From assembly GCF_001612845.1 (NCBI RefSeq), contig NZ_BDBF01000010.1, positions 124,001 through 188,000 on the forward strand: DNA of 64,000 bases, given 5' to 3'. The stretch comes from Nocardia elegans NBRC 108235. Its GTDB lineage: Bacteria > Actinomycetota > Actinomycetes > Mycobacteriales > Mycobacteriaceae. A model generated the notes under the pieces. It ran no database searches, was not told the origin of the DNA, and saw only the letters and a list, made by a program, of their open reading frames with translations. The translations under genes and the position numbers were made by a program. This document shows positions 7,778 through 15,513 of the stretch, in pieces (the stretch's first letter is position 1; each line of letters begins with the position of its first letter).

Positions 7778-9688
7778 GTGGCAGGTCGACTTCCGGATCG
7801 CGATATCGCGGCAATACGTGAACGCGTACGCATCGAGGATGTCGTCGGTGAATATGTGTCGCTCAAGCGTGCCGGTGCGGACTCGCTGAAGGGGTTGTGC
7901 CCGTTCCACGACGAGAAGTCGCCGTCGTTCCACGTGCGGCCGAACCACAGCCACTTCCACTGCTTCGGCTGTGGCGAGAGCGGTGACGTGTTCGCGTTTC
8001 TGCAGAAGATCGACCACGTCGGATTCGTCGAGGCGGTCGAGCAACTGGCCGACCGGATCGGCTACAAGATCAATTACGAGGGCGGCGGGACCTCGGTGCA
8101 GCGCGACCGCGGCACCCGTTCCCGCCTGGTCGCCGCCAATGCGGCCGCGCACGAGTTCTATCAGGCGCAACTGCGCGAACCGGGCGCGGAGGTGGCTCGC
8201 AAGTATCTCACCGACCGCAATTTCGATGCCAACGCCGCGCGGCATTTCGGCTGCGGTTACGCCCCGGCCGGTTGGGATACGCTGACGAAATACCTGCTGC
8301 GCAAGGGTTTCGACATCAAGGAGCTGGAGGCGGCGGGGCTGTCCAAGCCCGGCCGGCACGGCCCCATCGACCGGTTCCACCGCCGGCTGCTGTGGCCGAT
8401 CCGGAATCTGAGCGGCGACGTCATCGGCTTCGGCGCCCGGCGCCTGTTCGACGACGACCAGATGACCGCCAAGTACATCAACACGCCGGAAACGGTGTTG
8501 TACAAGAAGTCTCAGGTGCTGTTCGGGCTCGACCACGCCAAGCGGGAGATCGCCAAGAGCCACCAGGCGGTGGTCGTCGAGGGCTACACCGATGTGATGG
8601 CCATGCATCTGGCGGGTGTGACGACCGCGGTCGCCTCCTGTGGCACCGCCTTCGGCGACGAGCACCTGTCGATGCTGCGCCGGTTGCTGATGGACGACAA
8701 TTTCTGGCGCGGTGAGATCATCTACACCTTCGACGGTGATGCCGCCGGCCAGGCCGCGGCGCTGAAGGCCTTTTCCGGTGACCAGAAACTGGCCGGGCAG
8801 ACGTATATCGCGGTCGCCCCCGACGGGCAGGACCCGTGCGAATTGCGTCAGCGTTCCGGCGACGGCGCGGTCCGCGATCTGGTGGCCCGGCGGGTCCCGT
8901 TGTACGAGTTCGTGATTCGCGGCCTGCTCGCCGACCACAACCTAGACACCCCCGAGGGGCAGGTGGAGGCGCTGCGGCGTGCGGTGCCCGTGGTGGCGCA
9001 GATCAAGGACAACGCGCTGCGCAAGGCGTATGCCACGAAGCTGGCCGGGTGGGTCGGCTGGGACGACATCCAGCTGGTGGTGCGACGGGTCGGTGACCAC
9101 GCCCGCCGCGGTAAGCCGGTGAAGGGCGTGCCCGGCCGCGAAGCGGCCACCGAGACAGCGGTCGCGGAGTCGGCCGCCGCCCGCCCGAATCCGGGCGATC
9201 CGGTGCTGCTGCCGCAGCGGCAAGTACTCGCCGCCGCCCTGCAGTATCCTGCGACCGCGGGACCGATCTTCGACAGTCTCGAGCCCGAAGCGTTCACCCA
9301 CCCCGCTTACATCGCCGTGCGCGCCGCCCTCGCCGCCGCCGGTGGCACGGCAGCGGGACTCGGTGGCGCGGAATGGGTTTCGCGCGTCGCCGACCACACC
9401 GACGATCTGATGCTGCGCGCACTGGTCTCCGAACTGGCCGCCGAGCCGCTCCCGGTCAAATCGATGGACGACATCCCCCGGTTCATCTCCGGCGTGCTGG
9501 CGCGGGTGCAGGAGGCGTGGGTCGGCCGCCAGGTCGCCGCGCTCAAGTCGAAACTGCAGCGGGTCTCGTCGACCGAACAGCCGGACGACTACATGGCCCT
9601 GTTCGGCGATCTGGTCGCCCTGGAGCAGTACCGCAAGAGCCTGCTCACCCAGGCCATGGGCAACTCGGATGATTTCAACGTGGCCTGA
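7778..9688 (+). CDS. dnaG: DNA primase DnaG
   Basis: This is a 636-aa replicative primase that makes RNA primers at the fork. The N-terminal zinc-binding domain has Cys41, His44, Cys62 and Cys65 (CPFHDEKSPSFHV ... HCFGCGESGD). The catalytic core follows with the RNA-polymerase basic motif region. The TOPRIM fold comes next, with Glu in VVEGYTDVMAMH and the DxD-type acidic cluster in IIYTFDGDAAGQAA. The C-terminal helicase-binding region runs from about residue 460 and is preceded by an Ala/Pro-rich linker. The length is normal for actinobacterial DnaG. The GTG start lies just after a -10 box. Confidence 0.97.
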   Translation: MAGRLPDRDIAAIRERVRIEDVVGEYVSLKRAGADSLKGLCPFHDEKSPSFHVRPNHSHFHCFGCGESGDVFAFLQKIDHVGFVEAVEQLADRIGYKINYEGGGTSVQRDRGTRSRLVAANAAAHEFYQAQLREPGAEVARKYLTDRNFDANAARHFGCGYAPAGWDTLTKYLLRKGFDIKELEAAGLSKPGRHGPIDRFHRRLLWPIRNLSGDVIGFGARRLFDDDQMTAKYINTPETVLYKKSQVLFGLDHAKREIAKSHQAVVVEGYTDVMAMHLAGVTTAVASCGTAFGDEHLSMLRRLLMDDNFWRGEIIYTFDGDAAGQAAALKAFSGDQKLAGQTYIAVAPDGQDPCELRQRSGDGAVRDLVARRVPLYEFVIRGLLADHNLDTPEGQVEALRRAVPVVAQIKDNALRKAYATKLAGWVGWDDIQLVVRRVGDHARRGKPVKGVPGREAATETAVAESAAARPNPGDPVLLPQRQVLAAALQYPATAGPIFDSLEPEAFTHPAYIAVRAALAAAGGTAAGLGGAEWVSRVADHTDDLMLRALVSELAAEPLPVKSMDDIPRFISGVLARVQEAWVGRQVAALKSKLQRVSSTEQPDDYMALFGDLVALEQYRKSLLTQAMGNSDDFNVA

Positions 9689-9702
9689 TCGTTCCGGGGG
9701 TC

Positions 9703-10439
9703 ATGTCCGATGCCGCCACCTGGCGACCCGTGGTGGAGCGGCTCGGACTGCCCAATCCGGTGGTGACGACCAATCGCCGCGGACGGGTGCCGAGCGCCCG
9801 CTGGGAGCCGACTGCTCCGTGCGGACCGAAATCGACGACTTGCACCACATCCTCGACGCCCTCGGCGCGGCGGTGGAGCTGTTCGGATGGAGCTACGGCG
9901 GACTGATCGCCCTGGAGGCGGCCTGCGAGCGGTCGGCTCTGCGGTCGGTGATCGCCTACGAACCGGTATCGGCGCCCTTCGCCCCCGCCGCGATCCCCGC
10001 GCTGCGCGCCGCCGTCGACCGCGATGATCTGGATGGGGTCGTCCGGCTGGTCAACACCGATGTATCCGGCTTCTCCGCGGAATATGTTGCCGCCCTGCGG
10101 GAATCGCCGACGTGGGCGGTGCTGCGCCCGCTGGCGGCCCCGCTGCCGACGGAACTCGCGGCAATCGAGGCCTACCGAGTGGACCTGCGGCGGTATCGCG
10201 CCCTGAGCGTCCCCGTGACCCTGCTGGGCGAACTCAACGCGAACGCCGAACCGTACGGCACCGCATTCGACCGGATCGCCGGCGCACTGCCGCAGGCCCG
10301 CATCGACCAGCTACCGGGGCAGGGGCATCTGGCGCACGCGCAGGCGCCGCACCTGCTCGCCCGCCACATCGCCGCGGCGGTACGCGCGGGCTCGGTGGCC
10401 GACGCGGAGCCAGGGAAAATCAGCTCGGCCGGTAGGTAG
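9703..10439 (+). pseudogene. Alpha/beta hydrolase, frameshifted
   Basis: Two overlapping frames together encode one small alpha/beta hydrolase. The first (from ATG 9703) gives MSDAATWRPVVERLG ... NRRGRVPSA. The second continues PLGADCSVRTEIDDLHHILDALG, then the nucleophile elbow GWSYGG, and ends with the catalytic His region (LPGQGHLAHAQAP). The frame changes near 9796-9800, as if one base were lost. The N-terminus is also short: codons just upstream of 9703 read LIVPGV, the usual first strand, but no standard start precedes them before a stop at 9670. The sequence is otherwise well conserved, so inactivation looks recent, or the base loss could be a sequencing error. Confidence 0.75.
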
Positions 10440-10448
10440 GTGCGCCCA

Positions 10449-10489
10449 GTGACACGCTGCCCGGCGGGGACGTCGGGCAGCGAAGTCAC
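10449..10489. terminator. Bidirectional terminator-like hairpin
   Basis: GTGAC (10449-10453) and CGCTGCCCG (10455-10463) pair with CGGGCAGCG (10474-10482) and GTCAC (10485-10489) around a 10-nt loop. It sits between the converging hydrolase remnant and the YtxH-like gene. Confidence 0.6.
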
Positions 10490-10501
10490 AGGGATCCTGG
10501 C

Positions 10502-10747
10502 TCAGCGGCGGAGCTGGTCCTGGGGGACGAGGACGGTGGTGCGCTCGTCGATCGGTTCCATGGGCTCGAGCCGCGGCTGGGTATTGAGGCGGTCCGACAG
10601 CTTCTGGCGGCTGGCCTGAACCAGTTTGCGGGTGACCGGGCTGGCGGCGACAGCACGGGTGGTCTTGCTGATCTGCTCGTAGCGAGCCCGCCCCGCCTTG
10701 GCCCCCAGCACATAACCGGCTGCGACGCCGATGATCAACCGCAGCAT
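10502..10747 (-). CDS. Small YtxH-like membrane protein
   Basis: This is an 81-aa protein. Its N-terminal hydrophobic segment contains a Gly-zipper (LIIGVAAGYVLGAKAGRARYEQI), the mark of short YtxH-like membrane proteins common in mycobacteria and nocardiae. The basic amphipathic remainder (RKLVQASRQKLSDRLN) is likely cytoplasmic. I chose start 10747 because GGAGG lies about 11 nt upstream and the hydrophobic segment begins directly. An in-frame ORF reaches 10891 but looks like non-coding extension. The function is unknown; homologues are treated as stress- or envelope-associated. Confidence 0.75.
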   Translation of the reverse strand: MLRLIIGVAAGYVLGAKAGRARYEQISKTTRAVAASPVTRKLVQASRQKLSDRLNTQPRLEPMEPIDERTTVLVPQDQLRR

Positions 10748-10999
10748 TCTTTCGGGCTCCTCCCAGTAGCTGTCCGCGCCGTACATCCTGCCCGACATCG
10801 AGCCGGACTGTCGATCCGGCACCACCTTGCCAGACCCCACCGACAATTTCCGATCCTTACCGCCGGGCTCTCGAAATCTCCACCCGCACACTTTGGTTGG
10901 AGACCGCGGTCAGGGCCGTGCCGCCCGCCCCCGACACGCCGCTGCGTTCCGCATTTCCCCAGCTCCCGGGCCGATTTGGGGAGCGGACCGGACATAAGC

Positions 11000-11005
11000 T
11001 AAAGT
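11000..11005 (+). promoter_or_regulatory. -10 box (TAAAGT) of the tRNA-Asn gene
   Basis: TAAAGT lies about 38 nt upstream of the mature tRNA 5' end at 11043, in the only AT-richer stretch of this intergenic region. No clear -35 element is visible. Confidence 0.4.
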
Positions 11006-11042
11006 TTGTGCTCGGCCGGCCCGCACGGGCTGACCGGAGCAA

Positions 11043-11115
11043 TCCCCTATAGCTCAATTGGCAGAGCAGCCGACTGTTAATCGGCAGGTTTCTGGTTCGA
11101 GTCCAGATGGGGGAG
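11043..11115 (+). tRNA. tRNA-Asn (GTT)
   Basis: The 73-nt cloverleaf has an acceptor stem TCCCCTA/TGGGGGA, a D-loop AGCTCAATTGG, an anticodon stem GCCGA/TCGGC with loop CTGTTAA (anticodon GTT at loop positions 34-36), and a T-loop GGTTCGAGTCC. The discriminator base is G, as expected for tRNA-Asn. The 3' CCA is not encoded (GCA follows). Confidence 0.95.
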
Positions 11116-11124
11116 CAGAAAACG

Positions 11125-11161
11125 GCCCCTGGCCTGTGGGAACGTACCACAGACCAGGGGC
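11125..11161 (+). terminator. Strong terminator of tRNA-Asn
   Basis: GCCCCTGGCCTGTGG (11125-11139) pairs with CCACAGACCAGGGGC (11147-11161), giving a 15-bp stem with one mismatch and a 7-nt loop. TGTTCTCGTTCT follows, 10 nt after the tRNA 3' end. Confidence 0.85.
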
Positions 11162-11285
11162 TGTTCTCGTTCTGAGAGTCGTGGTCGGGGCGAACGCCGA
11201 TCGCCCGATTCGGGATCCTCACCGCCGGGCGGTCGCAGGGCTCGGGGATACGATGTGCGCCGCGAACGGGCTCACGAGGAGATCG

Positions 11286-11756
11286 ATGGACGAGGCGGCA
11301 TACGAGCAGGCGAGTCCCGCTGTGCAGGCACGCATCCGGGACAGTTTCGAGCGGCAGGGGCTGATGCGTCATCTGGGCGCCCGGCTCGCCCATATCGGTC
11401 CGGGGCGGGTACACATCGAACTGCCGCACCGGCCCGAGGTGACGCAGCAGCACGGGTATGTGCATGCCGGCGCCACCAGCGCGATCGCGGACAGCGCCGG
11501 CGGATATGCGGCATACACGCTGTTCCCCGACGACTCCTCGGTGCTGACGGTGGAGTACAAGATCAATCTGCTCGCCCCGGCCGAGGGGGATCACCTCGAG
11601 GCGGTCGGTGTCGTCCTCAAATCGGGGCGCACGCTGACCGTGTGCAGGCTGGAGGTGTTCGGGGTCCGCGACGATCGGCGCACACTGATCGCGACCGGTC
11701 AGCAAACGTTGATCTGTCTGAGCGGCGCATCCGATCAGCCGATCCGGAAGCCGTAG
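11286..11756 (+). CDS. PaaI-family hotdog thioesterase
   Basis: This is a 156-aa hotdog-fold protein of the PaaI/DUF4442 thioesterase group, likely to hydrolyse acyl-CoA. The catalytic region is HGYVHAGATSAIADSAGGYAA, with the conserved His-Gly pair and the Asp of the central helix. The C-terminal strand VCRLEVFGV and TGQQTLI are typical. I chose ATG 11286 because GAGGAGA lies just upstream; a longer in-frame ORF would run back into the tRNA gene. Its 3' end overlaps the end of the convergent protease gene by 22 nt. Confidence 0.82.
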   Translation: MDEAAYEQASPAVQARIRDSFERQGLMRHLGARLAHIGPGRVHIELPHRPEVTQQHGYVHAGATSAIADSAGGYAAYTLFPDDSSVLTVEYKINLLAPAEGDHLEAVGVVLKSGRTLTVCRLEVFGVRDDRRTLIATGQQTLICLSGASDQPIRKP

Positions 11757-12403
11757 CCGACGATCCCCGGACGGGAGTTGATCTCGGCCAGCACACCCTC
11801 GATGCCGGAGAACCAGAACGGGCCGGCCGGTGTCGTGGGGTTGATCTGCGAGTCGATGCCCACCAGACCCGTGCCCTGGTAGGCGGGGGAGCCGCTGTCG
11901 CCGTTGAGGCCCGGGACGGAGGTGTGGATCACATTGTCGGTGACCGAATCGACCTGGCCGCTGGTGGTGCGGGTGGTGCTGCCGTATTTGTCGAGGCGGC
12001 TGCCGGGGGCCGGCACCGCACCGACGTGATCGATCACGGCGCCGTTCGGGGCCACGGTCGAGATGCCGATGCCGGGGCGCAGTGCGATGACGGCCCAGTC
12101 ACTGGTCGAATCCGATTGCAGCAGCGCCCATTTCGATGTCCAGCTGGCGTAGCGCCCGATTCTGCCGATGGCGGGGGCGACGACGCTCTGCCCGGGGCTG
12201 AACATGCAGTGGCCGGCGGTGAGCGCCACCGCGTTGCCCGCTGCGTCGTGTCCGGCCGCGGTGATCGTGCAGAGGCCGAGCGAGGTGCCGGGCCCCACCA
12301 CCCGGGCGGGCGAATCGGCGGGGGCCACCGCCGGCGCCGCCAGGACGACGGCTCCGGCCAACAGCGCGGCTGCGATGATCGATTTCTTCATCTTCTCGGT
12401 CAT
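11735..12403 (-). CDS. Secreted trypsin-like serine protease (S1 family)
   Basis: This 222-aa protein begins with a Lys-rich n-region and a hydrophobic signal peptide ending near APAVAPADS (about residue 30). Catalytic-triad regions are visible: ALTAGHC for the His, the Asp probably in TSDWAVIAL, and the Ser in NGDSGSPAYQG. It resembles actinobacterial chymotrypsin-fold proteases but lacks an obvious pro-domain. The first ATG is 12403; ATG 12391 is an in-frame alternative. Substrates are unknown. Confidence 0.82.
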   Translation of the reverse strand: MTEKMKKSIIAAALLAGAVVLAAPAVAPADSPARVVGPGTSLGLCTITAAGHDAAGNAVALTAGHCMFSPGQSVVAPAIGRIGRYASWTSKWALLQSDSTSDWAVIALRPGIGISTVAPNGAVIDHVGAVPAPGSRLDKYGSTTRTTSGQVDSVTDNVIHTSVPGLNGDSGSPAYQGTGLVGIDSQINPTTPAGPFWFSGIEGVLAEINSRPGIVGYGFRIG

Positions 12404-12416
12404 GGCGCCCTCGGCG

Positions 12417-12961
12417 TCACTCCTCCCTCCCGCCCGCGGTGCCAGTATGGCATCCGCCGCGGCCGGATCGCGGGGGTGTGGGCTCCACGCGCGGCTCCAT
12501 CACCACCGGCGGCGCGCAGGCCATCCCGACCACCCCGAGTGCCCGCAACACCTCGTTCTGATAGAAGCGGTAGGCGAGGTCGCGGTCCAGCGGGGCTGCA
12601 CCCTCGGCGCGGGAACCGATGCTCACCCGCGGATTCAGTTGGCGTAGAGAAGGATTCGGCCAGGCGCCGCCGCCGTGCAGCTGCACGGCCAGGTCCACCA
12701 GGCGTTCGCGGAGGCGGTCGACGAAGTCGGCCTCGGCCGCTGCGCGGGTTCGTTCCGGTCGGTGCGGGTGACCGGGAGAACCGCGACCTCGTCGACCGGT
12801 CCGGGACGGCCCCGCAGAAGTTCGGCATGCGGGGCCGAGCCGAGCGGCGTGATCACGGCGCCGGGACAGGCCGCGGCCAATGCGTACAACGCCGGCATCG
12901 CGTACAGGAGGTCGCCGAGTGTGCCGCCGCGCAGGACCACGATGCGCCGCACGTCCGGCAC
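12417..12961 (-). pseudogene. Glycosyltransferase family 9 (heptosyltransferase-like) remnant
   Basis: The remnant is split over two frames. The first frame reads VRRIVVLRGGTLGDLLYAMP and continues to DEVAVLPVTRTDR; this is the N-terminal Rossmann strand of GT9 transferases with its GDLL motif. The second frame reads EADFVDRLRERLVDLAVQLHGGG, and later PLDRDLAYRFYQNEVLRALGVVG and PPVVMEPRVEP. The switch is near 12740-12760. The second, nucleotide-sugar-binding half of the enzyme is missing altogether, so this is both frameshifted and truncated. A GTG at 12961 or 12952 would be the old start. It stands divergent from the intact GT4 gene. Confidence 0.7.
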
Positions 12962-13296
12962 GATGTCGCCGATCGGGCCGATGCGCGCACGCTCGGTCGC
13001 CGGAACAGGGGCGGGCCGGTGCGGCCGTCGTGGTTGGGGCTGTCGTCGTCTCGGACATACCGCAGCCCTACCCGTGCGCGCGCGACTCAGTCCTGCCGAA
13101 TCTGCGGCTCGCCTGGTCGTCGGGCAGTTCTGCTCCGGACAGTTTGCATCGCGTCTGCGCGGGCATGCCGACCACGAACCGGTTCGGAAGTCGAACGATC
13201 GAGCCGGTCGCAAGTCGCATATATCCACGGTTTCCGCGAGCTATGGCGTAGTTCGAAAGCGCGAGGTCCACCGGCGTCGCGCGGATCGGAGGAAGC
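12962..13296. other. Intergenic region between the GT9 remnant and the GT4 gene
   Basis: These 335 bases carry no convincing gene in any frame. The only notable element is a perfect 12-bp palindrome CGAACCGGTTCG at 13175-13186, about 110 nt upstream of the GT4 start, which could be an operator. GGAGGA at 13288-13293 is the ribosome site of the GT4 gene. Confidence 0.4.
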
Positions 13297-14508
13297 GTGA
13301 AGATTGCGATGGTGTCCGAACACGCCAGCCCGTTGGCTCCCCTGGGTGGCGTGGACGCGGGCGGGCAGAACGTGCATGTGGCCGAGCTCGCCGCGGGACT
13401 GGCCCGGTTGGGGCACGACGTGCGGGTCTATACCCGCCGAGACGACCCCGACATCCCCACTGAGGTCCTGGTGGGGGCGGGATATCGCGTGATCCACGTT
13501 CCGGCCGGCCCGCCGGAGCACATCCTGAAGGACGATATTCTGCCGTTCCTCGACGATTTCGCCGCATTCCTGCGACAGGAGTGGAGTGCCGATCCGCCCG
13601 ATGTGGTGCACGCGCATTTCTGGATGTCGGGTATCGCCGCCGAACGCGCCGCAGGCGATCTCGCCGTTCCGGTGGTGCTGACCTTCCACGCCCTGGGCAC
13701 CGTGAAGCGTCGCTATCAGGGGCTGGCCGACACCAGCCCGCGCTCTCGCATCCAGTCCGAGCGCCGGGTCGCGGCCGGTGCGACACATATCGTCGCGACC
13801 TGTTCCGACGAGGTCCGGGAGCTGGGCAGGATGGGGGTGCCACGCGAGCGCACGTCGGTGGTGCCGTGCGGCGTGGACCTGTCGCTGTTCACTCCCGACG
13901 GTCCGGCCGAGGAACCCGGCGCGGCGCGGCGGATCGTCTCGGTCGGCCGCATGGTGCGACGGAAGGGATTCGACACGGCGATCGCGGCGTTGTCGGAAGT
14001 TCCCGATACCGAACTGGTGATCGCGGGTGGTTCGCAGGGTGCCGAGGACGAGGCCGAGCAAACGCGATTGCGTGCGGTGGCCGCGGAATACGGTGTGTCG
14101 CAACGAGTCCGGTTCCGCGGGCCGGTGCCGCGGGCCCAGCTGCCGATGCTGTTGCGCTCGGCCGACGCCGTGGTCTGCACGCCGTGGTACGAGCCGTTCG
14201 GCATCGTTCCGCTCGAGGCGATGTCGTGCGCGAAGCCCGTGGTCGCCACCGCGGTCGGCGGAATGCTCGACACCGTCCTCGACGGCGTGACCGGTCGCCT
14301 GGTGCCCTCGGGTGACCCCGCGGTTGTGGCGGAGGTCCTGTCGGGCCTGCTCGATACCCGGCAGGCGCGCCAGGCGATGGGGGAGGCGGGTCTGCAACGA
14401 GCCCGCGCACGGTATTCGTGGGATCGGATCTCCAGGGATACCTCGGCGGCCTATCGACGGACCGCCGCCACGGCCGCTGCGGGCGACATCGCATCGTCCG
14501 CTCGCTGA
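13297..14508 (+). CDS. Glycosyltransferase family 4 (GT-B fold)
   Basis: This is a 403-aa retaining glycosyltransferase with two Rossmann domains. The N-terminal domain has PLGGVDAGGQNVHVAELA, the sugar-acceptor side motif shared with MshA and sucrose-synthase-like enzymes, and VVHAHFWMSG. The C-terminal domain has RIVSVGRMVRRKGFDT for donor binding and the E-x7-E motif in EPFGIVPLEAMSCAKPVVA. The start is GTG with GGAGGA closely upstream. The flanking remnants suggest it once worked in a nucleotide-heptose or sugar pathway, and the gene itself looks intact. MshA is an alternative, but the acceptor region differs. Confidence 0.85.
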   Translation: MKIAMVSEHASPLAPLGGVDAGGQNVHVAELAAGLARLGHDVRVYTRRDDPDIPTEVLVGAGYRVIHVPAGPPEHILKDDILPFLDDFAAFLRQEWSADPPDVVHAHFWMSGIAAERAAGDLAVPVVLTFHALGTVKRRYQGLADTSPRSRIQSERRVAAGATHIVATCSDEVRELGRMGVPRERTSVVPCGVDLSLFTPDGPAEEPGAARRIVSVGRMVRRKGFDTAIAALSEVPDTELVIAGGSQGAEDEAEQTRLRAVAAEYGVSQRVRFRGPVPRAQLPMLLRSADAVVCTPWYEPFGIVPLEAMSCAKPVVATAVGGMLDTVLDGVTGRLVPSGDPAVVAEVLSGLLDTRQARQAMGEAGLQRARARYSWDRISRDTSAAYRRTAATAAAGDIASSAR

Positions 14509-14528
14509 CATCAGGAGAAAACTCGCGG

Positions 14529-15210
14529 ATGAATCAACCGACTCGCCCCTGGGCTATGGAACTCGGCCCCTGGGCAATGTCGTCATCACCGGTGGCGTCC
14601 GGGCGCTGCGACCGTGAACGCGGCGCGCGCCGCCGGTGGCGTCCAGTTGGTCATCGATCGGAACCGCCCCGATATTGACGTGGATTGGGAGCAAGCCGAT
14701 CTCGCGGATTCGGCCGCGGCCGAGGAGGCTAAATGCGCCCGGGCCGGCGGCCACATCGACGGCATGTTCACCGCCGCCGGTATCGATGCCTGCGGCCCGC
14801 TGGAGAAGATGGGCGCGGCCGCCTGGGAGCGGGTGGTCCGGGTGAATCTGCTCGGTACGGCGGCGTGATCCGCGCCGCGCTGCCGCCGCTGCGCGCGCCG
14901 CGCGGTCACGTCCTCACCTGTGCCTCGACCCTGGGATGCGGGCGCTGCCCGATGCCACCGCGTATTGCGCGTCGAAATTCGGGGTTGTGGGATTCACCCG
15001 GACGCCGGATCGCTTCGCCACCGGTGTCGGACACCTCGCCGGCGTGGTGGGGGCCGCCACCCCGATCCGGCCCATATCGCCCTGTGGGCGGGGCATATCG
15101 GCGATCCGCGCGCCACCGAACCGGACCCTGGACTGCTGCAGATCGGGACCTGTCAGGTCATCGCGGCGGCGATTCGGCAACTGCGATGTTTCGGCCCCGA
15201 TTCCGGTGGT
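14529..15210 (+). pseudogene. Short-chain dehydrogenase/reductase remnant, multiply frameshifted
   Basis: SDR pieces appear in order across different frames. LGNVVITGG (cofactor-binding strand) ends at a stop at 14617. VQLVIDRNRPDIDVDWEQAD to HIDGMFTAAGIDACGPLEKM, then VVRVNLLGTAA, stops at 14868. IRAALPPLR ... GHVLTCASTLG, then ALPDATAYCASKFGVVGFTR (with the catalytic Tyr-x3-Lys), and last DPAHIALWA with a family-like tail. At least four frame changes and internal stops make a working product impossible. It directly follows the GT4 gene and shares its orientation, so it was probably part of the same operon. Confidence 0.75.
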
Positions 15211-15261
15211 ATCGCCCCGTCGTTCCATTCCCGAACGGACAGTACCGAGAGAGGAGAAACG

Positions 15262-15450
15262 ATGAGCCAGAAGGTGAATCCCATTCAGGTGCAGAAGTAT
15301 CTCTCCGGCGTGGACTATCCGTGTGACCGCCGCGATATCGTGCGCGCGGCGCGGAACAACGGCGCCGGCGCGGAGATCGTCGACGCGCTCGAGAGCATGC
15401 CCGACCGTATGTTCGACGGACCGAACGCGGTGAGCGAGGCCATGTCCTGA
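15262..15450 (+). CDS. DUF2795 domain protein
   Basis: This is a 62-aa protein that is essentially one DUF2795 domain. It begins with KVNPIQVQKYLSGVDYPCDRRDIV, followed by AARNNGAGAEIVDALESMPD and a conserved end (FDGPNAVSEAM). Such small proteins are common in actinobacteria. Their winged-helix-like fold suggests a regulatory or adaptor role that has not been established. GAGGAGA lies about 8 nt before ATG 15262, and a strong terminator follows 10 nt after the stop. It is intact although the gene just upstream is decayed. Confidence 0.8.
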   Translation: MSQKVNPIQVQKYLSGVDYPCDRRDIVRAARNNGAGAEIVDALESMPDRMFDGPNAVSEAMS

Positions 15451-15460
15451 CCTGAATGCA

Positions 15461-15491
15461 CCTGGGCCGCCCGCGGTGCGGGCGGCCCAGG
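15461..15491 (+). terminator. Terminator hairpin after the DUF2795 gene
   Basis: A perfect 14-bp stem, CCTGGGCCGCCCGC / GCGGGCGGCCCAGG, with a GGT loop lies between the DUF2795 stop and the end of the convergent porin gene. It lacks a T-run, as is usual in actinobacteria, and could act in both directions. Confidence 0.75.
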
Positions 15492-15513
15492 CTGTATCGA
15501 TGGGCAGTGCGTG

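Noticed and set aside
4594..7866. 1090-codon open frame on the minus strand
   Set aside because: It is antisense to the MBL, YdcF-like and dgt genes and overlaps the dnaG start; composition is Arg/Gly/His-rich and without domains.
9669..10439. A single intact 256-codon alpha/beta hydrolase gene starting at 9669
   Set aside because: Its first 40 codons are out of frame with the real N-terminal hydrolase sequence, which is found in another frame; the gene is frameshifted.
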